In this document: positions 55,529-64,000 of the stretch, one piece after another | Position numbering within the stretch: the stretch's first letter is position 1 | How the letters are laid out: each line of letters begins with the position of its first letter | Source of the DNA: Tetrapyrgos nigripes | Lineage: Eukaryota; Basidiomycota; Agaricomycetes; Agaricales; Campanellaceae | Direction of reading: 5' to 3' | NCBI GenBank assembly: GCA_013368315.1 | Contig: JAACJM010000004.1 | Coordinates: 620,001 to 684,000 of the forward strand | Length of the DNA: 64,000 bases | The notes under the pieces: generated by a model | Told to the model about the DNA's origin: nothing | Database searches by the model: none | Seen by the model: the letters and a program-made list of their open reading frames with translations, nothing else | Translations under genes and position numbers: made by a program

Positions 55529-57377
55529 CTAGAGAGGCAAGGGTAACATTCTCACCAAGTTGCGTCCATCTCGAAGTAACAAGACGTAGAGCAGCGATAG
55601 GCATTCAACCAGACGCGTCAACTCTGCTTCGCCCTCTAGCTCTTTATTCAGACTGACCAGATACTCTTGTTCTCTCTCCTTCTCGGGTAGACTCTCGATC
55701 CTGCGAGACAATGTCTCAAAATAGTCCTCAGGCTGAGTCCTAAACAAGATTGGTCCAAATGTCTGCAGGAATCGAGGAGTGACGAACGGATTCTTCGCGG
55801 ATTGGTCAGAGGAGGCACTCTCCTGAAGCGCCTCCATTATAGCCTCCTTAACCAAGCCAATCGCAGCGATTCGCATCAGCTGCCTTCGAGCTTCTTCTAT
55901 AGCCTCCAAATCATCATTTGAAGATTCCTGGTTCTGTTCGGAAGGCCCAGTCAATTCCCTCAATACCTGCATCCTCACCAAGGCCGGCGACGATTTCAAA
56001 ACCATACCCAGAACGCGGAAAGTACGATGCCGAACTTGCGGTTCTGGGTGGGCACCTGCAAGATGTGGCAGCAGGGTACATAATGGATGGATGAGATCAG
56101 GAGAGAGCTCTATTGCCGAATTTTTGGAGAGCTGAAGATGATGAAGAGATAGGAGAAGAATAGAAAGCGTTTCTTCAAGAAAATGATTGGTTTGGATAGA
56201 CTGGAGGATTACGGGGAATACGACTTCCAAGTACGTAAGTTTGGTGGTCGTACTTGAGGAGAAGCTCTCGTCAGCAGTTTTCATCAGCCAATGGGCGTAA
56301 AGAATGAGGAGGGCTTGGTTCGGGGGCGACAGAAGGGAGGGAGAAAATGTTGCAGTTCCTTCGACTTTGAGATATGCTGAGACCATCGCTTGCATCGCTT
56401 GGTCGCCTGTCTTCCAGGTTGGATCAATGACCTCACGAAAGGCAAGACGAGGGAAGCAAAGCGAAAAGGCTCGGGCGGAAAGGGAAGATTTGACGGTGCT
56501 GGAGAGAGACGGGAGGGCAGTGAATATGAATTCCGTAAGGACATTCTGAAAAGAGGTGAACATGAATCAAACAAAGCACTACAGAAGCAGGTTATAAGCA
56601 ATTTACCCTATAGGCCTTGGTTTCCTCCGTAGAGATACCTTCCTTTTTCTCTGCCCAATCGACTACTTCGTTCACCAATTCGGCGGAAGCCAGAATTGAC
56701 GCCCGTCCTGAGTCGGTGTCGAATTGTTTTGCACTACCGTTTTATTGTTGACTGAAGCTGAATCATGAGTGGATGTATCATATCTGCTGGAGACTTTTTG
56801 CGAAATTGTAGGCGCGATATAGCTACTACCAAATTAGAACCATTCAGCGTACAGGACCTGAGGGTGCCCACCTTTCAAAAGACCAAGTAGCCGTAGAATC
56901 TGCTCCGACAAGGGCAACGTACTGTTAGGTCTATTGTCTGTAGCTTCGTCATCTTCATCATCTCCATCTTCCAGTGCTGTACGGTGCAGTCGTTCCAAGG
57001 ACTCTTCGACAGCAATCACAATCTCTTTTGCGTTCGCATCTGCACGCATCAAACCAATAATTTCTTGTGCAGCAGGATCGGGGCATGGAAGTAAGGATGG
57101 AAGAGCGTTAAGTGGGTCCTATCGGCAAGTCATAAGAATGACACAGAACGTTTGGTACAGGTCAAAACGTACCAAATGCTGAACGACATTCGCGTCTTTG
57201 AGAGCATCCCGGATTTCTGACAGCGTATATTTGGGCGTGTCATCATTTGCAGCACTTGTAATGAGTGCAACAATGTCGATACTGAGATCCTAGATGAATT
57301 TAATCGCTGAAAAGAACATTTCATGAAAAGCCTACCTCGCTAGATGAAGTTTTCAGTATATTTGACAACGTAGTCAT
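55529..57377 (-). CDS. YAP-binding/ALF4/glomulin-like protein
   Basis: Starts MTTLSNILKTSSSE at 57377; further exons read DLSIDIVALITSAANDDTPK, DPLNALPSLLPCPDPAAQEI, EIVIAVEESLERLHRTALED, QILRLLGLLKG and AKQFDTDSGRASILASAELV. A large helical exon (to 55529) has HFLEETLSILLLSLHHLQLS, LHPLCTLLPHL-like HEAT repeats and REQEYLVSLNKELEGEAELT. The LLPCPDPxAQE motif and the all-helical HEAT-like layout fit the Ybp1/Ybp2-ALF4-glomulin family, members of which bind the Yap1 redox regulator, kinetochore components or cullin-RING ligases. The exact role here is unknown. The assignment rests on overall resemblance, so a different HEAT-repeat protein is possible. Confidence 0.6.
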
Positions 57378-57525
57378 ACTGCGAGGATGTGATTTGGGGC
57401 TGATTTAAATGTTTTAGTAGACATGCCTGAATCGATGAGTTTTGAAGGGAAAAGAAAGAGTTCAATTGATAAAATGTCTGTGAAAATACAGGATCAACTT
57501 TCTTTTCCGAACTTCCACCATCATC
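57378..57525. promoter_or_regulatory. Divergent promoter of the glomulin-like gene and MPP6
   Basis: The two start codons are 148 bp apart on opposite strands, with AT-rich sequence between and no clear TATA box. Confidence 0.4.
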
Positions 57526-58396
57526 ATGTCCAGCAAAACTCTGAGTACCGGCACACTCAGTCTACGTTTTATGCAAAATGCCCAACGTGCTAAACAGCAA
57601 AAAGAGGTAGAATTGGAAAAAGCTCACGTTGAAGACGATGGTCAATGGGAGATTGCAAAAGAAGTTCGGGATTCTTGGGGACCTGCTTCGCAGACAGAGT
57701 ACGTTTCTGTCATTGTTATGGTATATCTACTCTACGTTGACCCAAAACATAGCAATGCAGTTAGCTACGAGACCTCTTATTTGCCCTTCCTCTTTCCTTC
57801 GTTATCTGGTCCAGACACCACCTCGTCAACGAGGCCCAAAGGAAGGCGGACATTCAAGAAAGGAAAGGAAGTCATATCGCAGGAAGTCATATCGCAGGTA
57901 CCGTCTCTTTCTATGTGCAAAATCTCAACTTCATCTAACCTGTACCCAATGGTCAAAGGCTGAACCAGAATCGGAACCAGCAGCCAGCACTTCACAATCT
58001 CCATCGCATCCAGAGGCGACACAGACGACGAAGAAAGGCAAGAAAGCTGCAAAATCCTCCCTCTTATCATCAGATTCGAACGATCGCATCACCAAAAACA
58101 TCAAGAGCGAAAGACCCATCTCAAAGTCAAATAAAATCGCTAAATTGGCGATCTTTGATACTTCTGGGGTTGGAACTGATCTTCGTGCTGCTGGTGCGAC
58201 CTCGGTTGCTTCGACGACAACAACGGCGACCTCTACTTTTATGAAGCCTGCTGGTGTTGACGACCCTAAATCTTCGTCAGACCAGCAAATAATATCTTCT
58301 GCTCGTGAAGTGAAAACGAAGCGAGTGCGACGGAAGTCGGCCGCTGGGACGACTGAGGAAGTGAAAACAAAGAAGCGGAAAACTGCAGTCGAATAG
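57526..58396 (+). CDS. MPP6: M-phase phosphoprotein 6 / exosome cofactor (251 aa)
   Basis: Three exons (57526-57698, 57753-57897, 57959-58396) give exactly 252 codons. The N-terminus TLSLRFMQNAQRAKQQKEVE is the MPP6 signature that contacts the nuclear exosome (Rrp6/Mtr4 bridge); VSYETSYLPFLFP is the second conserved block (Y-x-x-S-x-L-x-F). The rest is Lys/Ser-rich disorder with a basic end (KTKRVRRKSAAG, VKTKKRKTAVE). MPP6 helps the exosome process 5.8S rRNA and degrade nuclear RNA. Exon 2 ends in a perfect 15-bp tandem duplication (57868-57882, 57883-57897) that encodes EVISQ twice and finishes exactly at the splice donor. Confidence 0.85.
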
Positions 58397-58660
58397 TCTA
58401 TATTGGGTGATACATGCCCTCATTCTCATTCTCATTCTCCCTGTGCCATCCTGTGTTACTGCTTTCAGACAATCAGAAAACATATCTATCCACATCAAAA
58501 CGAGTACGCTATTGACTATGTAACATTGTAAGTATAATCGTAAATATAAGTGACCGCCCAAGACTAGCAATAAGCACCGAGAAATAATCATAATGTGTGA
58601 AAGGAAAGCGAAGAGCTAAGGATGAAGAGTAGTAATGATACAGAGCAAAAACACTGGGGA

Positions 58661-61600
58661 TCATGCAGAATCGTTAAGGTCAAATCGATGGTCCTTGTCT
58701 CGCAATCGTTTTATGATTGGGAGTTTGAAGGATTGAGAAGGAAGAGCACTTCGAGAGCCTTCAACACCAGGCGACACTGGTATTTTGCTAACATACGGCT
58801 GGGCACTTCTGCTCCGCGATAGACCAGGTCCAAGTCGAGTTTCCTCTGGCAGATTCAGTAAACTGACTTGCGAAGACGAGGCACTAAGCATTGGTGAATA
58901 TGGCCTTGGGGCTGAAGTCGAAGGTGAGAAAGAAGAGACATGTAAGAGGATAGCGAACTCTTCAGTCGAGTTGGTGAGCTTGACCATGTTGGTGCGCAGC
59001 GCTGTTGAACGAACCCCACCATACATCTTGACATAATTTGAGAGCTGGACCACCGTCTGCAAGAAGTATGACTCAGTCCAGGCAGGTCCAAGCCAGAATT
59101 ATCAGAAATGAAACGCACCTTCAAAAAGACATTTGCATCTTCACGCAAAGTCTTTTTATCCCCAGCGGGATCACCTTCTTTCATCGCAGTAATCATATCC
59201 GAAAGCCTCTGCGTTACCCACCGAGCCCGATCCAAACTCTCTCTAACCTCTGCATTACTCTCCAACGCATCGACAAGCGCATCTTCCATTTGATCCCAAA
59301 CAGTCGGAGCTACGTCGACCGCTGCTTGAACCGCTTGAAGCGCTTCCTTGTCAACTTGATTCCTCGAAGTTGACGGTAAATCCAAAAAGGGAGTTTTGGC
59401 AGGGATAGAAGGGGATGAAGATGTAGAGGACGCTTGGAGAGAGCTCAGTGAACCGGAACGTGAGTGGTTCACTCGAGAACTCTCTGCAAGCGATACAACC
59501 GATGAAGAGGCGCTAGGTAATGAACTCTGGATACCGGGACTTGTCGGGGATGGAGATTGAACGGTAAGGGCGGCAGGTACGAGATTAGCTTGTCGCTTAG
59601 CTGCTCGAAGCGTTCCTCGTGATGTCGTCGTATGTTTTGCGCCCGCCTCCTCTGGAAGAGCCTTTCCTAGTTCTACATCTCTAGAACTGAATGATCCTGC
59701 GTGACGCCTAGAGTTGTGACTCCGGACGCTCGTGCCTGATCTCGGTTGTGGCGAAGGGAAAGAATCAGGCAAGCTACTATAGGACGAGTTCAAGTGATGG
59801 CTTTCGGAACCCATTGCTGATGGTGGGGATGGTACTGACTTGGAATGTAAGAAGGGCTTGATCTGGTCCACTTGAGGAATCATGGATTGCCATGCCAAAG
59901 CAATTTCTGCTGCTGCACCGTACAGTTGGACCAAAAGAGACCTGACATAACGCGAATCGTCAACATTGACGATTACTTTGAGCTGTAAAGCCAGAACCCC
60001 GACAGTCTTTCCAAAGACTGCTACTGTGTCTCTACAGCTTTCAACAACACCGCGACACACGGCAGGTGGTGGTACCATCTTCCGACTCATAGCATCGAAG
60101 CGGTCCAAAGAGTTGATGAACTGTATCATGTCTGTACTCGCTGGATGTAAGACCTTTTTTAGGACTGAAGAGAGCCTGTCGTCGATGGAATGCAGAGTAT
60201 AGTGTTCAAGAGTCTGATATATCTGGCAGACTGCAAAGAGGATACTTCGAGCAGTGTCAACCAGATTCAGGAGAGGGGTAGGGAGTGTATTTATGGTAGC
60301 AAGTGGGATGGTAGAGAGTCGTCGGAAGTAGGAGTTACGTTCGAATGTCCATGGAGGGGACAGCTCGAGTGGGAGATATTTGAGGGCCATGATCCTTCCC
60401 CAAAGATTTTGGAGCATTGCGCGAAGTAGAGCTAAGTGATGAGCCATCAGAGTCCTGGCGAAGGGAAAGCGGAGATGGCATTGAAAAATCATCTTGGTGT
60501 GATTTCGTGCTCTGATGAAGAGTATGTGCAGCAGTTCGGTCCGGGGTCTTCTTTGCAAAGTTTAACTTTGCAGTCCGAAGGTCAGGCATGCTCTTCTTCT
60601 CGAAATACTCGACGCGGTTGTAAGAGGAGTGTACAGCCGGCGAATATGAAGCGTTTCGACCATGGTTCATGGGCAAAATATTCCCACTTTTGCTGTGCAA
60701 ACCGCTGATAGAGTCGTTTTCGAAAAAGGTTTCCGACTCAGCAGGACTAGAGAGATAGCTGTCCATCGAGCGTGTCGGGGAGTTGTCGGTACTGTAGGAC
60801 TGGAGAATGCCGATATGTAGCGGTGAAGGTCTACCAGACTGTCCATAAGATGCTGGCGTGTACAGGGGCGTCGAGTCCTCGACCGAAGACATCGAAAAAG
60901 TCGAGTCTATAGAAAATGACCTTGCATGAGGGGTTACCCCCTCATCGAATTCCTCTGGACGCCGCCAGTTGAAGCTATCATTACTGGAACCAAACACGGC
61001 GTGACGTTAGCTCAGATCAGGAAACAGACCAGACATGGCATCTCACATTCTGCTTTCCAATTCACTGAAACCCGAGTCGTCATGACCCCTCGCCCCACGA
61101 CTTGATTCCGCCTCAATCCATCTTTGGATACCTCGTATCCAATTGCTCATAGCCTCTGCTGTTCCTGCCGGTTCACGCCTTTCCATAACATGCTTAGGTG
61201 GCCAATCAATAGGATTACGTTCCACCTCCAGCACGGCGAGATTATGGAATTTGTGCATATACGTTGGTAATCTGGTGACTTTGTTCCGGGAGAAACAAAA
61301 CACCTAGAAAATGCATTAGCAACTGAAATTCTGGACATTAGAGATACGGCACGGACTCGGAGATTCACAAGGCTGCCTGGTTGAGTGGGGAGTCGTTTGA
61401 TCTTGTTGTGACTAATGTCGAGTGTGTCTAGGGATGACATCAAGGTCAACTATGTAGTTGCAAGTGAGTACGAGTGTGTTTGAGCATCCAAACAAGTATT
61501 TCACGTACAACAGGCGGAAAGACGGAGAAGGAGTTGTGCTTTAGGTTGAGATAGCGAAGACGCGACAGCAACGCGAACTCGGTTGGAAGGGCGGAAAGTC

Positions 61601-62028
61601 GGTTATGACCCAGAGCAATTCTACAAAGAAAAGTCGAAAAAGAATTTGAGACTTGGAAGACAATGAGATTCTGAGACTACACACCGCTCCACACGACTCT
61701 CATCATCTGGGGAATCCCTACCAATGGTGGCAAGCTCCTCTGCAGCAGCTTCGCCAACATAGGTAAGGTTGAGTTTCATAAAGACCAAGGTAGTGCCATT
61801 GTCCGCAGAGCGAGAGAGAGCATCCTGGATGTGCTCATGACTGAGGCTGAGAGAAGTAGGAGGAAATGAGACTCTCTTGCGAGAACTGGGAGAACGAGAG
61901 GTTGAACGATCAACGTCCAGGGAAGACATGAAGGCAGAAAATGAAGGACTTTTGGTCCTAGGGACAAAGGGCGTCGATGTTGCTAGGGGGTCGTGGAGGT
62001 CATGAACTTGGAGAGATTCGTCCTGCAT
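58661..62028 (-). CDS. SOG2: RAM-network leucine-rich repeat protein SOG2
   Basis: Start at ATG 62028 (MQDESLQVHDLHDPL); a longer upstream frame has no ATG. Residues ~40-60 have SRKRVSFPPTSLSLSHEHIQ, then LRRs: LVFMKLNLTYVGEAAAEELA, LMSSLDTLDISHNKIKRLPT, VFCFSRNKVTRLPTYMHKFH and NLAVLEVERNPIDWPPKHVM. A long Ser-rich region follows (TSRNAPKSLGKDHGPQIS), then the conserved C-terminal helical region: LALLRAMLQNLWGRIMALKY, DTARSILFAVCQIYQTLEHY and VNVDDSRYVRSLLVQLYGAA, ending at 58661. Sog2 binds the kinase Kic1 and acts in the RAM/MOR pathway for polarity and cell separation. The N-terminal extension before the LRR and the 800-residue tail are typical of basidiomycete forms. Confidence 0.88.
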
Positions 62029-62141
62029 CGACCGATGGTTCAAAGTGACGGTGACTTCCGTCTCGTGGCTGTGCACAGTCACTAACACAGTTCAACAGCA
62101 TCCCGATCATACACTTCTGTCTATTGCTCTCTTCTATCTAC

Positions 62142-63609
62142 CTAGAACCACATAGATACAGAAAAACTCGTCTCTTCTGCTCTCATCGCATGCCACCATC
62201 CTGCAGGCAAGAATAGGAGATCCCCTGGCCCCAGTGTTGCACTGATCGCGTGTGGAACAACCTGTGTCCAAAAATCACCATAATGGTTCCGATCCTTGCC
62301 CTCATCGTGAAAGACATCCACTCGCGAAGTGTTATTCATGAGCGAGGCCGTCGTATTTGCTGCTGGGTTTTCGTGCTTCTCGGCCGTGTACGGATACATG
62401 TACCTAGATAACCTCGGTGGTGCCAACCATACGCTCTTTCTTCCAACAACCTGAACTGTCGAATACAGCAGAATACAGCTAATCAGCTGTGATTGATCGA
62501 GAGAGGCACAACTGTGATGGAATTACCAAAAATGTTATGGTAGGAATCCTACAGCACGTGTGTTAATTGAAACGTTGACAGGGATAGAAAAACGGTAGGC
62601 GCACTGTGTGAGCAGGAGACACTGTCCCTTTAGGGCCGAGCCATCCATTAAGAACCAACTGCTCATCATTCCCAGGGGGCTTATAGTCGGAATAGTCAGG
62701 AGGAGCTGGTAGAGACGCGTAGACGTAGTCGGGAACGATAATGTCTTGCTTGAGATCAGGAAACTGCGTGAAGAGATTATGTTGAGCTAAGTATAGGATT
62801 TCTTTGTCCTGCCCTTCCGAAAAAAGACACGATAAGAATTCATCCCAGCCCATCAGTTTTTGACTCCAATTATCAGTTCGATAATCTTGGCCCACTTCAA
62901 CGGGTACAACTCTTGCTGGGCCAGCCACTGACCGCAGATAAGCGGCTGAGGACCAGGGATGCTCGTTGATAGCCGGCCAACTCCTTGCATAGTTACGTAA
63001 AACAAAAGGTTGACAGGAATGCCTTGACCGGAACGTCACAAAGGATGGAGGGACATCAAGACATGTTATAGATAGGGTGGCGGTAGAAAGGCTGACATCA
63101 AGGGAACAAGATGCAGCATCTTCTAATGGCGGAGCGAGCTCGGATGGAGGGCAAGGTAGATATTCGGACTGTATTCTGGCAATGAGCGTCAAGATGAGAT
63201 CAAGACGACCTTCACCAGTTGCACCGGCGACGATGATAGCGCGGTCCAAGCGTTCGATAGCTGTGGAAGCTGTTGAGGAACCCAACCCAACCAGGGAACG
63301 GAGTATAGACGCGTCCGTGAACAATCTATGCCAGCAGCTTCCGCGGGACATCCGATCATACGAAATATCAATGAGCGCTTCCAGCGTCTCACATGATTGC
63401 TGCAATGACATCCCACTCGCAGAAAACTGACGAGCAACAAGACGAAGGGGGTCTAAATTTTCAGCACCGCAACCTAGCAGCTCTGTTTCTGGGTAAAATT
63501 TCGGGACTCAATGGGCAGTGTTGCGAGTTCACTAACGAGTGACTGCTGGATCAGAATCGTCTTCGAGCTGATGGTGGATATGGTCGATGTACGCGAGATG
63601 CCATGACAT
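62142..63609 (-). CDS. JmjC-domain protein, KDM8/JMJD5-like
   Basis: Exon 1 begins ATG 63609 (MSWHLAYIDHIHHQLEDDSD); exon 2 is rejoined as RCGAENLDPLRLVARQFSAS and runs through QPFVLRNYARSWPAINEHPW and QLVLNGWLGPKGTVSPAHT. The iron-binding HxD is completed across an intron (HT|D in HTDSYHNIF), then VQVVGRKSVWLAPPRL, NNTSRVDVFHDEGKD and GPGDLLFLPAGWWHAMRAEE with the distal His, ending SVSMWF at 62142. This is a cupin-8/JmjC 2-oxoglutarate- and Fe(II)-dependent oxygenase. Motif order and NTSRVDV fit KDM8/JMJD5, a protein arginyl hydroxylase. Both metal ligands are present, so activity is likely. It lies 113 bp upstream of SOG2 on the same strand. Confidence 0.85.
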
Positions 63610-63674
63610 TGAGAGAGACAGAGCGAGGAAAAGTAGAAAATAGAAGATAAGACACGTCGGGTAAGTTTCACGAT

Positions 63675-63689
63675 AAACCCTAACCCTAG
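63675..63689 (-). promoter_or_regulatory. Telomere-repeat-like promoter element
   Basis: aaaccctaaccctag (on the minus strand CTAGGGTTAGGGTTT), about 66-80 bp upstream of the KDM8-like ATG. Two TTAGGG-like units in a promoter recall sites bound by telobox factors such as Tbf1. Inferred only. Confidence 0.3.
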
Positions 63690-63834
63690 CTCCGCTGTAC
63701 AACGGAAGCCTCATAAATACCCCTCGGTCAAATTGTCATCGTTGCCCCTCGAAAATCTCCCTTCATCACAGCACAGCAAACGGCTAATCTCGGCCCGGTG
63801 GCCTTTTTCCCCATACCTTCCTTTTTGATACAAT

Positions 63835-64000
63835 ATGACTTCGAGGCGCGTACTTGCTGACCTTGACAACTAAGTAACTGACCATTCCCGCAGGTTGGAC
63901 CGGCTCCTCCTTTTACTTGACACAGGCTCTTCTACTTCAGTGAGGAATACTGCCGCAAAGCAGCTGGCTCAGTTGGCGGCAAAGAGTGTCACCAGCGATA
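63835..64000 (+). CDS. MOT1: MOT1/BTAF1, 5' end only
   Basis: ATG 63835 opens MTS(R), and an exon after a pyrimidine-poor acceptor (cccgcag, about 63894) continues RLDRLLLLLDTGSSTSVRNT and AAKQLAQLAAKSVTSD to the window edge. This is the N-terminus of the TBP-associated Snf2-family ATPase MOT1/BTAF1 (usual TSRLDRLLxLLDTGS). It removes TBP from DNA and controls promoter choice. In frame, the first intron must begin with GC (tcgag|gcgcgt), not GT. Divergent from the KDM8-like gene by about 225 bp. The rest of the gene is outside. Confidence 0.78.

Noticed and set aside
61621..62088. SOG2 starting at 62088
   Set aside because: That position is not ATG; the first ATG in frame is 62028.
1..64000. 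CRISPR array, prokaryotic operon or phage structure
   Set aside because: No regularly spaced short repeats; the genes are intron-rich and eukaryotic throughout.

Overview
The window is nuclear DNA of a filamentous basidiomycete, most likely an Agaricomycete. Nearly every recognisable gene is cut by 45-65 nt GT-AG introns, microexons of about 20 nt occur, and several proteins are of kinds typical of mushroom-forming fungi: a DUF6534 membrane protein, F-box proteins with the VCxRWRxIVLDTPxLWS signature, a secreted AA12 quinoprotein pyranose dehydrogenase and a family of secreted beta-lactamase-like hydrolases. I assembled exons by hand. For the genes where I list exons, the joined lengths are multiples of three unless stated. 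Coordinates may be off by a few bases.

Layout. 0-25 kb: the 3' end of an unknown gene, a DUF6534 membrane protein, a non-autonomous hAT element, an MFS transporter, an unknown Lys/Ser-rich protein, a 62-residue membrane protein, an N-terminally anchored protein divergent from mitochondrial D-lactate dehydrogenase (DLD1), a Tc1/mariner-like MITE, the CCR4-NOT ubiquitin ligase NOT4, an F-box relic, an intact F-box gene and a GIY-YIG (T5orf172/DUF1766) protein. 25-40 kb is repeat-rich: a palindromic MITE, two copies of a 0.8 kb dispersed repeat, the AA12 dehydrogenase and a 6.8 kb DNA transposon. 40-64 kb is again gene-dense: a C2H2 protein, a RAD51D-like recombinase, three paralogous beta-lactamase-fold genes (the middle one inverted and dead), an MDR alcohol dehydrogenase, a YBP/ALF4/glomulin-like protein, the exosome cofactor MPP6, the RAM-pathway LRR protein SOG2, a KDM8/JMJD5-like JmjC protein and the start of MOT1/BTAF1.

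The main novelty is the unit at 30548-37323. It is bounded by imperfect terminal inverted repeats and by an exact 10 bp direct repeat (AGAAATTAGG), and holds two convergent genes: a GRF-zinc-finger-like protein reading in from the left and a multi-exon DDE (MULE-like) transposase reading in from the right. The transposase keeps its D-D-E candidate residues but has an in-frame TGA shortly before the ancestral C-terminus. This looks like a recently mobile two-gene transposon whose zinc-finger partner has no assigned job.

The second point of interest is the hydrolase trio at 43.1-52.3 kb. Copies A and C are about 99% identical over their first ~0.5 kb, intron included, then diverge abruptly and become similar again, which suggests gene conversion. 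Copy B, between them on the other strand, carries several frameshifts and at least two in-frame stops.
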